A DNA stretch of 64,000 bases, taken from the NCBI GenBank assembly GCA_050331455.1, contig JBHJGV010000031.1:1-64000 (forward strand). Reading direction: 5' to 3'. This document shows positions 1 through 6,965 of this stretch, in pieces (the first letter of the stretch is position 1; every line of letters starts with the position of its first letter). Source of the DNA: CAYUYV01 sp050331455 (GTDB lineage Bacteria; Pseudomonadota; Alphaproteobacteria; JAJFIK01). The notes under the pieces were generated by a model, which was given only the letters and a program-made list of their open reading frames with translations, was not told the DNA's origin and made no database searches. Made by a program: the position numbers and the translations under genes.

Positions 1-636
1 ATCGAGGATGTCGTCGGCCACCTGGTAGGCCTCGCCGATCTTCGCGCCCAGCGTCCGCCACGGCGCCGGATCCACACCGGCAGCCGCGGCACCGACCATG
101 GTCGCGGCCGCGAACAGGGCGCCGGTCTTGGCCCGCTGATAGGTCTCGAGTTTGACGTCGGGCTCGCTTTCCCAGGCCTGACCGGCCGTGATGCCATGGG
201 GCATACCCACGGCACCGCCGATGGTGAGCAGCAGCGGCACAAGGCGGGCGGGATCCGCGACACCGGCCCGGGCCAGGGTCTCGAAAGCCAGCACGATCAG
301 CCCGTCACCGGCCAGAACCGCCAGGGGCTCGCCATAGGCTCGGTGTACGGACGGACGCCCGCGCCTCGTATCGGCATCGTCGAAACAGGGCAGGTCGTCA
401 TGGACGAGGGACGCGCAGTGGAGCAACTCCACGGCGCAGGCCGCCGCTTCGGACAGGTCCGGCGTGTCGTCGCCGCAAGCCTGAGCCACGGACAGACATA
501 AAAGGGGGCGAACCCGGGCGCCGCCGGGGAACACGGCATGTCGCAGGGCGGACGCCAGTTTCGGCGGCGCATCCTTGACACTGGTATAGGCCAGTGCTGT
601 CTCGAGGGCTGCGTTAATCCGTTTCAGACCGTCCAT
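1..636 (-). CDS. crtE: Geranylgeranyl diphosphate synthase CrtE (3' end outside window)
   Basis: Trans-type polyprenyl diphosphate synthase that makes geranylgeranyl diphosphate, precursor of carotenoids and the bacteriochlorophyll tail. The reading frame is open from an ATG at 636 down to base 1 (212 codons), so about one third of a normal ~290-residue protein is missing at the window edge. Visible landmarks are the FARM substrate motif DDLPCFDDAD near residue 80, the GGARVRPLL diphosphate-binding segment near residue 38, the GDG/LxxLAFE segment, and the beginning of the second aspartate-rich motif (VADDILD) at the very edge. It diverges from crtD, and the gap between them carries PpsR-like boxes, the same arrangement as in purple-bacterial photosynthesis clusters. 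crtF and bch genes may lie just outside, which is inference. Confidence 0.9.
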   Translation of the reverse strand, partial: MDGLKRINAALETALAYTSVKDAPPKLASALRHAVFPGGARVRPLLCLSVAQACGDDTPDLSEAAACAVELLHCASLVHDDLPCFDDADTRRGRPSVHRAYGEPLAVLAGDGLIVLAFETLARAGVADPARLVPLLLTIGGAVGMPHGITAGQAWESEPDVKLETYQRAKTGALFAAATMVGAAAAGVDPAPWRTLGAKIGEAYQVADDILD

Positions 637-696
637 GGCGCCCCTCGCTGTTCCGGCGTTCTCGCGGCGTGTTTGTGCTCGCTCAGCGACCTTAAG

Positions 697-771
697 TGTC
701 AAATTATCTTGTCAACGATGACTGTCAATTAAAATGGACACTCGATATGCTTCTGTCAAATTCGTTGGACG
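697..771. promoter_or_regulatory. Tandem PpsR/CrtJ-type operator boxes between crtE and crtD
   Basis: Three related boxes each begin TGTCAA: 697-714 (TGT-N12-TCA, one mismatch), 723-740 (exact TGT-N12-ACA) and 754-771 (TGT-N12-ACG, one mismatch). The first two are separated by 8 bp, the spacing described for paired CrtJ/PpsR sites in Rhodobacter bch/crt promoters. They lie in the divergent crtE-crtD region, so one operator set could repress both directions under oxygen or light. The repressor itself is not in the window. Confidence 0.7.
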
Positions 772-796
772 GCCCATGAGGAGGAGGCAACACGCC

Positions 797-2299
797 ATGG
801 GGGCAGACCGCGTCATCATTGTCGGTGCCGGTGTCGGAGGCCTAAGCGCTGCGGCCATCCTTGCCGCCCAAGGCCTTGAGGTGACCGTGCTGGAAAAGGC
901 GGGCGCGCCGGGCGGCAAGATCCGACAGGTTGTGGCGGGGGGACAGCCTGTGGATTCCGGTCCCACGGTGTTCACCATGCGTCCCATTTTCGAGGCGATC
1001 TTTTCCGAAGCCGGCGCCACCCTCGACGCGGAGTTGGACCTCAAACCCCTGTCCATCCTCGCGCGCCACGCCTGGCAGGGGAACCAGACCCTCGACCTGT
1101 TCGCCGACAAGGATGAATCCGCAGACGCCATATCCGCCTTTGCCGGTCCGAAGGATGGCAAGGGCTATCTCGATTTTTGCAAAAGCGCCGAACGCATTTT
1201 CAAAACCCTGGAAGACCCGTTCCTGAAGGCCCGCAAGCCCAGCATGTTCCGCCCCATCCGTCAGCGTGGCCTGAACGCCATCAGCGATCTGTGGCACCTC
1301 CAGCCCTACACCAAGCTATGGGGTGCCCTTGGCGACTTTTTTACCGATCCGCGTTTGCGCCAGCTGTTCGGCCGCTACTCCACTTACAACGGCTCCTCCC
1401 CCTATGCCGCGCCGGCCACCTTGATGCTCATCGCCCATGTGGAGCAGATGGGCGTGTGGCTTGTGGACGGGGGCATGCAGAAGATCCCCGAAGCCCTGGC
1501 CCGCGTCGCAAGCCGGCATGGCGCCGTCATGCGATGCCACGCGGAAGTCGCCTCGATCGAGCGCAGCGGCGGGCGGATCGGCGCCGTGACCCTTGCCGAT
1601 GGGGAGCGCCTGGAAGCCGAGGCGATCCTGGTGAATGCCGATGCCTCCGCCCTCGGCGCAGGGTGTTTCGGACCGGCCGTCCAGGGCGCAACAACGCCGG
1701 TGCCGGCGCCCGCCCGCTCCCTCTCCGCCCTCACCTGGAGCATGACGGCGCCCGCGGAGGGTTTTCCGCTGATCCGTCACTCGGTCTTCTTTTCGAACAA
1801 CTACCGGGCCGAATTCGACGATCTGTTCGACCGGAACCGGCTGCCCGAGGACCCCACCATTTACGTCTGCGCCCAGGACCGCGATGATACCGATACGGAG
1901 CGCCCCGACGGAGCCGAGCGCCTGTTCGTGCTCGTCAACGCCCCCGCCACCGCCGACCGGCACCCCTTGAGCCAAGCGGAGATCGACGCATGCGAACGTC
2001 AAACCTTCAAACGGCTGGAACAGTGCGGCCTGCGCATTCATCGGACGGAGGAGAACGCGGTGAGGACGACGCCGCAGGTCTTCAACGGGATGTTCCCGGC
2101 GACGGGGGGCGCCCTATACGGCCGGGCCTCCCACGGGTGGAGGGCCCCCTTCCTGCGACCGACGGCCCGCACGCGCCTGCCGGGTCTTTACGTGGCGGGG
2201 GGCAGCACACACCCCTCGGCGGGCGTGCCCATGGCGGCCCTGTCGGGGCAGCTTGCGGCGCACACCCTGATGGAGGACCTCGCTTCGACGTCACGGTGA
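797..2299 (+). CDS. crtD: Carotenoid 3,4-desaturase (methoxy/hydroxyneurosporene dehydrogenase) CrtD
   Basis: FAD-dependent desaturase of the phytoene desaturase family. In spheroidene/spirilloxanthin pathways it introduces the C-3,4 double bond into hydroxylated or methoxylated carotenoids. The N-terminal Rossmann motif (VIIVGAGVGGLSAA) and the family C-terminus (GGSTHPSAGVPMAALSG) are both visible. The start at 797 is chosen because an AGGAGG lies about 9 nt upstream; in-frame ATGs at 734 and 776 would overlap the operator boxes. That gives 500 residues, close to the usual ~495-510. CrtI is an alternative in the same family, but the position between crtE and crtC argues for CrtD. The stop codon overlaps the crtC start. 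Confidence 0.88.
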   Translation: MGADRVIIVGAGVGGLSAAAILAAQGLEVTVLEKAGAPGGKIRQVVAGGQPVDSGPTVFTMRPIFEAIFSEAGATLDAELDLKPLSILARHAWQGNQTLDLFADKDESADAISAFAGPKDGKGYLDFCKSAERIFKTLEDPFLKARKPSMFRPIRQRGLNAISDLWHLQPYTKLWGALGDFFTDPRLRQLFGRYSTYNGSSPYAAPATLMLIAHVEQMGVWLVDGGMQKIPEALARVASRHGAVMRCHAEVASIERSGGRIGAVTLADGERLEAEAILVNADASALGAGCFGPAVQGATTPVPAPARSLSALTWSMTAPAEGFPLIRHSVFFSNNYRAEFDDLFDRNRLPEDPTIYVCAQDRDDTDTERPDGAERLFVLVNAPATADRHPLSQAEIDACERQTFKRLEQCGLRIHRTEENAVRTTPQVFNGMFPATGGALYGRASHGWRAPFLRPTARTRLPGLYVAGGSTHPSAGVPMAALSGQLAAHTLMEDLASTSR

Positions 2300-3195
2300 C
2301 GCCGGGAGGCTATGTCTGGTGGTATCTGGACGGTCTGAGTGCGGACGGACGCCACGGCATCACAATCATCGCCTTTATCGGCAGCGTCTTTTCCCCATAC
2401 TATTTCTGGGCCGGCCGGCGTGATCCGCGGGACCACTGCGCCCTCAATGTGGCCCTGTACAGTCCGGGCGGGCGCTGGTGCATGACCGAACGCCGGCGCA
2501 CCAGCCTGGACACGGGTCCGCGGCACCTGACCATCGGCCCCAGCGGACTGACCTGGGACGGGGATACCCTCACGGTGCGGATCGACGAGACCGGCGCGCC
2601 AGTCCCCCTGCCCCTCAAGGGCGAGGTGCGCCTGCGCCCCGATGCGCTGACCCGGGAGACCTTCGCCATCGACGGCGCCGGGCGCCACCGCTGGTCGCCC
2701 CTGGCGCCCCGGGCCCGCGTGGAGGTGGCCTTGAGCGATCCGTCCCTGTCCTGGAGCGGCTCGGGCTATTTCGACACGAATATCGGCGATGAGCCGATTG
2801 CGGACGGCTTTGAATATTGGACCTGGTCACGTGCGGATGCCGAGGACGGCGCGGCCGTGCTCTACGACGTCATCCGGAAGGACGGCTCGACCATGGATCT
2901 TGCCCTGCGTTTCGACGGCCAGGGGGGCGTGGAGCCTTTTGCCTCTCCGGCCCGGGCCGCCCTGCCCCGCACGCCCATCTGGCGCGTGCCCCGGGAGACA
3001 AGGGGAGACGATCCGACCCGGACCACGGTGCGGCGCACCCTCGAAGACACGCCGTTCTATTCCCGTTCCATGGTGGAGACATCGATCCTCGGCCGCCCCC
3101 TGCTCGCCATGCATGAGAGTCTGTGCTGCGAGCGGCTGGACACCCACTGGGTGCGCACCCTCCTGCCCTTCCGCATGCCCCGCGCCCTCTGGTAG
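2296..3195 (+). CDS. crtC: Carotenoid 1,2-hydratase (hydroxyneurosporene synthase) CrtC
   Basis: Adds water across the C-1,2 double bond of neurosporene/lycopene-type carotenoids in purple bacteria. The frame carries the family signature near the N-terminus: GGYVWWYLDGLS, then DGRHGITIIAFIGSVFSPYY, followed by a long beta-rich body and a C-terminal LCCERLDTHWV segment. The start is the GTG at 2296, which overlaps the crtD stop as GTGA (4 nt), implying translational coupling; this gives 299 residues. The frame stays open upstream inside crtD, but no better initiation site is seen there. It forms a crtDC operon read from the PpsR-controlled promoter. Confidence 0.88.
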   Translation: MTPGGYVWWYLDGLSADGRHGITIIAFIGSVFSPYYFWAGRRDPRDHCALNVALYSPGGRWCMTERRRTSLDTGPRHLTIGPSGLTWDGDTLTVRIDETGAPVPLPLKGEVRLRPDALTRETFAIDGAGRHRWSPLAPRARVEVALSDPSLSWSGSGYFDTNIGDEPIADGFEYWTWSRADAEDGAAVLYDVIRKDGSTMDLALRFDGQGGVEPFASPARAALPRTPIWRVPRETRGDDPTRTTVRRTLEDTPFYSRSMVETSILGRPLLAMHESLCCERLDTHWVRTLLPFRMPRALW

Positions 3196-3209
3196 GGCGC
3201 AGCCGATCC

Positions 3210-3392
3210 TCAGGACGGGTCCGACGGGTCCGGGGCGGAAGGGTCCCGATCCGAGGGGCGTGATGCACGGGCGCGATCCGCCTCCCGCCGCTTCTTGTCC
3301 TGGTGCAGACGGCGCAGTTCCCAGACGCAAAAGACGATCACCAGACCGAATGCGGCCAGAAGTTCCACCAGGACAAAAGTGCTTCCGCTCAT
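3210..3392 (-). CDS. Small single-span membrane protein of unknown function
   Basis: A 60-residue protein: one hydrophobic segment at about residues 6-24 (FVLVELLAAFGLVIVFCVW) followed by a highly charged Arg/Lys/Asp tail ending in Ser/Asp/Pro. The ATG at 3392 has a GAGG 5 to 8 nt upstream that overlaps the stop codon of the preceding membrane protein gene, and only 7 nt separate the two, so they are probably one operon. It converges on crtC. I do not recognise a family. The membrane anchor plus basic/acidic tail could suit an assembly or scaffold role, but that is speculation. Confidence 0.6.
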   Translation of the reverse strand: MSGSTFVLVELLAAFGLVIVFCVWELRRLHQDKKRREADRARASRPSDRDPSAPDPSDPS

Positions 3393-3399
3393 GGGATCC

Positions 3400-4143
3400 T
3401 CAGACGGCGGCGGCGCGGCCGGTACGGCTGGCCAGGATGATCTTGCGGAAATGGTACAGGATCAGGCTGATCCCGAGCACCGTCGGCACGGCCCACATGA
3501 CCGGGTTGAAGGCTTCCGACGGCATCAGGCGCACGGCCCCGAAGGCCAAGAATGCGGTGTAGACGGACACACCGGCCCCGATCCCCGTGCGCACATGCTC
3601 CATCAGATAGGAATGGGCCGGTGGGGCGGCCCGCCACATATAGTAGAGATTGAGCGGTCCGGACGCGAGACCGACGGCTGAAATACCCACCATGATGGGC
3701 TGGCCGAGAAGCAGACCCTGCACGGCGCAATTGGCAGCGAGCCCCATGACCACGAATTGCAGCCCCACGGCAAAGGGTGTCGCCGTGCGGGCCCGGGTCT
3801 TCTTGTGGCGGATGGTCTCGATGGCATGCCAGGCGAGGCTGACCGTGAGAATGGCGAGATAGACCATCATCCATCCGAACAGGCCCCGAATCGTCGCCGG
3901 ATTGGCGATGTCGGGATCGTCCACATGGGGATGGGTCGCCATGGGTTCGACCAGGGTCGTCAGCCCCATGCCTGCCGCCAGCGTGCCCGTGATCAGCATG
4001 CTGTAGGTGAAATACCGGCCCCAGCGCCGATGCAAACGCCCGCCCTTGCGGGACAGGACGGGCAGCCAGAACACCAGGAGCCCGAACGCACCCGCCACGA
4101 TATGCCCGATCAAAAAAATCTCAAAAAGCCAAACCATGGCCAC
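3400..4143 (-). CDS. Polytopic membrane protein, DUF2306-like
   Basis: A 247-residue hydrophobic protein with about seven membrane segments. An early GHIVAGAFGLLVF helix is followed by RKGGRLHRRWGRYF, a His/Arg pattern reminiscent of the DUF2306 family; that assignment is tentative. His residues also lie at the ends of other helices (HAIETIRHKK), so heme or quinone binding is conceivable but not shown. It is the first gene of a two-gene unit with the 60-residue membrane protein, next to crtC. In some purple bacteria tspO occupies this neighbourhood, but this protein is longer and lacks TspO features. Confidence 0.65.
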   Translation of the reverse strand: MAMVWLFEIFLIGHIVAGAFGLLVFWLPVLSRKGGRLHRRWGRYFTYSMLITGTLAAGMGLTTLVEPMATHPHVDDPDIANPATIRGLFGWMMVYLAILTVSLAWHAIETIRHKKTRARTATPFAVGLQFVVMGLAANCAVQGLLLGQPIMVGISAVGLASGPLNLYYMWRAAPPAHSYLMEHVRTGIGAGVSVYTAFLAFGAVRLMPSEAFNPVMWAVPTVLGISLILYHFRKIILASRTGRAAAV

Positions 4144-4318
4144 CGCCTGTGGATAACGTCATTTCGCCACATGGACCCCATCACTATGGCCCCATCGACA
4201 CGGCCGGGACAAGGCTTGGCACGGCTCCTGAAGCAGGGCACCGGTCCACGCAGATCCCAGGCATGTGCGGTTCGGCACGCACGATACGGATGTTTCGAAA
4301 CAGGTGGGGAGCGAAACG

Positions 4319-4792
4319 ATGCTGAAGCAGATTTTCGACGGTACCTATTACAGCTTTTTTGAACGGGGCGTTGCCTTTGTGCTCAGCCTCGGCGTGATCG
4401 GGGTGATCGTGATCGCCGGGGGGCACCTGGCGATTTCCCTTTATGAAGTGTATGCGCGGGGCCTTGCCGAATTCGACTATGTCCAGTTCCAGGGCATTTT
4501 CGAACAGATTCTCACGGTTCTGATCGCCCTGGAATTCAACCATTCCCTATCCCAGGTGGCCATCGGCGTCCAGGGCTTCATCCAGGTGCGCACCATCGTG
4601 CTGATCGCGATCCTGGCAGCCGTGCGCAAATTCATTGTGCTCGATATCGAAAAGACGCAAGGAGATTTTCTGCTCGGTCTCGGCGCGTCGGTTTTTGCTC
4701 TGGGTGCGGTCTATGTGATGCTGGTCTGGATCGACCAGAGAACCGATGAGAGGAAGCTGATCTCCGGTCCCGGCGAAACCAACGGGCATTGA
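4319..4792 (+). CDS. psiE: PsiE-family (phosphate-starvation-inducible) membrane protein
   Basis: A 157-residue inner-membrane protein with four predicted helices: ERGVAFVLSLGVIGVIVIAGG, the ILTVLIALEF region, VRTIVLIAILAAVRKFIVLD and LGASVFALGAVYVMLVW. The VRKFIVLDIEKT segment and the spacing of helices fit the PsiE family, which responds to phosphate starvation in Escherichia coli but has no defined biochemical activity. The start at 4319 is preferred over an upstream ATG because of a GGTGGGGAG about 7 nt before it. It lies alone between two genes on the opposite strand. Confidence 0.7.
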   Translation: MLKQIFDGTYYSFFERGVAFVLSLGVIGVIVIAGGHLAISLYEVYARGLAEFDYVQFQGIFEQILTVLIALEFNHSLSQVAIGVQGFIQVRTIVLIAILAAVRKFIVLDIEKTQGDFLLGLGASVFALGAVYVMLVWIDQRTDERKLISGPGETNGH

Positions 4793-4858
4793 GAAGGAGG
4801 CCGCTGAGCTGCGGGGCTGGGCGATCCGTCCCCGCATCATCCGTGGGTGGCCGCGATA

Positions 4859-5695
4859 TCAGGCAGACCGCAAACGGGCCGCGGTGCGCAGCAGAACCGG
4901 CGGCGCGAAGGAACGCACAAGCGCCTTCAACCGTGTATCCCCATTGGACGGCAGCCATTTGATATAAGTCGCTTGGCTCACCGCCTCGGGATCGGCACTC
5001 CAGTAATAGACGGAGATTGACCGGCGGGAGCGGTCGGCGGGGCATTCAAGCGGTTCGGGGAAACCGTGCAAGGTTTTGTCCGTCGTCGGAAAGAGGGCGG
5101 CACGGTTGAACACGGGTGTCACCTGAGCATCGGGCTGCGCGCCGTCGGGATCGCGTAAGGTCAGCGCTCCGTTCCAGGCCGCTTCCCAGTCCCGATTGAG
5201 ATAAATGATAAGATTCAGCCGGCGCACCAGGGGCAATTCGGGATGCTTCGTCCAGTCTGCATGCATGTTCAGCCAGCCGCCGCGGACGGATTCGTGCAGG
5301 CCCGCGCCGCAGAACATGGGGTCCCACACCAGACCCGTTTGGCCCGTGATGGCTTCGAGCCGGCGGATGAAGGGGTCCGAGCACAGTTGCATGAAAAGCA
5401 GTTGGGTGACGGGCGAAAGGCTGACAATGCCGCGAGACGTCTGCTTGATCTCGTTTTCCGTGTCCCAACTGATCCAGTCGCGACCGTTCGTTTTCGGGAA
5501 ATCGTCCTGTACCCAATCCAGGATGCCGGCGTCGAAAAAGTCATCGAGCACGATATGGGGATAGGGCGCCGCAGCGGCATAGCGCCGGGCAAGACTGTCC
5601 TGTTCCGCATCCAAACGGTCAAGCGGCAGCATCCGCTTGGTCAGGTCCCCGAACACGGCGCGCGCAGCCTGCATCGTCGACGGCTGAAAGGTCAT
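4859..5695 (-). CDS. 2OG-Fe(II) oxygenase superfamily protein (prolyl-hydroxylase-like)
   Basis: A 278-residue putative 2-oxoglutarate- and Fe(II)-dependent dioxygenase. The iron triad is visible: HxD in LNMHADW, the distal His in TLHGFPEP, and the 2OG-binding Arg downstream in RSRRSISVYYW. The segment RRLNLIIYLNRDW is typical of the double-stranded beta-helix core. A C-terminal extension (roughly residues 240-278) is basic and Ala/Arg rich. The start at 5695 is chosen because a GGGGGT precedes it; a longer frame to 5776 would run into the promoter of the divergent LysR gene. The substrate is unknown; carbohydrate- or protein-linked hydroxylation are both possible. Confidence 0.78.
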   Translation of the reverse strand: MTFQPSTMQAARAVFGDLTKRMLPLDRLDAEQDSLARRYAAAAPYPHIVLDDFFDAGILDWVQDDFPKTNGRDWISWDTENEIKQTSRGIVSLSPVTQLLFMQLCSDPFIRRLEAITGQTGLVWDPMFCGAGLHESVRGGWLNMHADWTKHPELPLVRRLNLIIYLNRDWEAAWNGALTLRDPDGAQPDAQVTPVFNRAALFPTTDKTLHGFPEPLECPADRSRRSISVYYWSADPEAVSQATYIKWLPSNGDTRLKALVRSFAPPVLLRTAARLRSA

Positions 5696-5829
5696 ACCCG
5701 AACCCCCAATAGGAAACCTGATCGCGATAATTATGTCATGAGAAATACTGATACATTTTGGGTTTGGTCCGGTCAAGCACCGGCGTGTCTGATTGCATCC
5801 AAATTGCCATCGCTTTTCCTTGAGGCACC

Positions 5830-6774
5830 GTGGCGGTCATGCCAGAAAGCCCCATGACGTCCAAGGACATGGCGGACGGGCAGCCGACGGGCCCGAGCAA
5901 GGCCAGCGGGCGGGCGCCCAATGCATCGAGCGACACACTGTTGTCCCGCACCTTTCTGGAGGTGGTGGCCAGCGGCAGTTTCGGCCGCGCCGCGGAGGGC
6001 CTGGCGATCTCCCAGGCCGCTGTGAGCCTGCGCATCCAGACCCTGGAGACCCAATTGGGCTGCCGCCTTTTCGCCAGGGGACGCGGCGGGGCCCGCTTGA
6101 CGCCCGCAGGACACACGTTCCATCGCCACGCCCAGGCCATGAAACAGGTCTGGGACCAGGCCATGTTGGACGTGGCCCTGCCCGAGGGCTTTGAAGGCCA
6201 GATCCGATTGGGCGGGCACTACTCCCTGTGGCGCCATTTTCTGGTGCGCTGGCTGGGCTGGATACGCGAACGCGGGCCCGCCTATGCCGTGCGCACGGAA
6301 GCCCATGGCAATGACGTGCTCATGCAGCATCTGGGCGAAGGCATGCTGGATATCGGCGTGATGTTCGACCCCCAACAGATGCGGGGCTTCCGGATCGAGC
6401 GGCTGTTCGACGAAACGCTGGTGCTGGTGTCAACCGCACGCGACGGACGGGGATTGACCGAGCCCGGCTATATTTTCGTGGATTGGGGCCCGGCCTTTTA
6501 CCGCTTCCATCTGGACCGGTTTCCCGAGATCGCCCTGCCGGGCATCCAGACCAATCTCGGATCCTTCGCGCTTGATTTCGTGCTGGCCGAGGGCGGCGCG
6601 GGTTTCTTCCCGGAACCGGTCGTCCGTTCCCATATCGATGCGGGGCGCCTCTTCCGGGTGACCGATACGCCAGTGTTTCACACCCCCATCTATGCGGTGG
6701 TGCGGGACGAGGACACGGATCCGATGATCGACCTTGCCGTGGAGGGGCTGCGCCACGTCGCCGGCCACGGGTGA
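5830..6774 (+). CDS. LysR-family transcriptional regulator
   Basis: A 314-residue regulator. After a ~35-residue polar leader comes the winged helix-turn-helix (FLEVVASGSFGRAAEGLAIS, then QAAVSLRIQTLE and LFARGRGGARLTPAG), followed by a periplasmic-binding-like effector domain. It diverges from the 2OG oxygenase gene with about 135 nt between the starts, the usual LysR arrangement, so it may control that oxygenase; this is inference. The start is uncertain: GTG at 5830 has a TGAGG close by, while ATGs at 5839 and 5854 would trim only the polar leader. The effector is unknown. Confidence 0.85.
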   Translation: MAVMPESPMTSKDMADGQPTGPSKASGRAPNASSDTLLSRTFLEVVASGSFGRAAEGLAISQAAVSLRIQTLETQLGCRLFARGRGGARLTPAGHTFHRHAQAMKQVWDQAMLDVALPEGFEGQIRLGGHYSLWRHFLVRWLGWIRERGPAYAVRTEAHGNDVLMQHLGEGMLDIGVMFDPQQMRGFRIERLFDETLVLVSTARDGRGLTEPGYIFVDWGPAFYRFHLDRFPEIALPGIQTNLGSFALDFVLAEGGAGFFPEPVVRSHIDAGRLFRVTDTPVFHTPIYAVVRDEDTDPMIDLAVEGLRHVAGHG

Positions 6775-6840
6775 GCGAGGACGCGGGTCGCGTCAATCGC
6801 CGCCGGTAAAGCGAGCAGTGGAGCGCGAGCCGGTTGCACC

Positions 6841-6881
6841 CATGAAACCGTGAGATCCATGAAACCGTGAGATCCATGAAA
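6841..6881. repeat. 17-bp tandem direct repeat, 2.4 copies
   Basis: The unit CATGAAACCGTGAGATC occurs at 6841-6857 and 6858-6874, with a 7-nt third start at 6875-6881. It lies between the end of the LysR gene and the terminator of the RTX gene and encodes nothing evident. It is probably a slippage product. Confidence 0.85.
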
Positions 6882-6892
6882 AAAGCCGAAGA

Positions 6893-6927
6893 CGCAAAAA
6901 AGCCCAGCAGGCAAGGCCTGCTGGGCT
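6893..6927 (-). terminator. Rho-independent terminator of the RTX metalloprotease gene
   Basis: A perfect 12-bp stem (6901-6912 with 6916-6927) with a 3-nt loop. Read on the minus strand it is followed by a run of T (the A-run at 6896-6900). It begins about 40 nt beyond the stop codon at 6966. Confidence 0.88.
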
Positions 6928-6965
6928 GATCTCAGTCCCTTGTGGACCATCCGTGGGCGGATGGA

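Noticed and set aside
697..740. FNR box in the crtE-crtD gap
   Set aside because: The TTGTC-N4-ATGAC resemblance has too many mismatches to TTGAT-N4-ATCAA; the PpsR boxes explain the same bases better.
797..2299. Phytoene desaturase CrtI as the call
   Set aside because: Same superfamily, but the crtE-crtD-crtC layout and the GVPMAALSG ending fit CrtD better.
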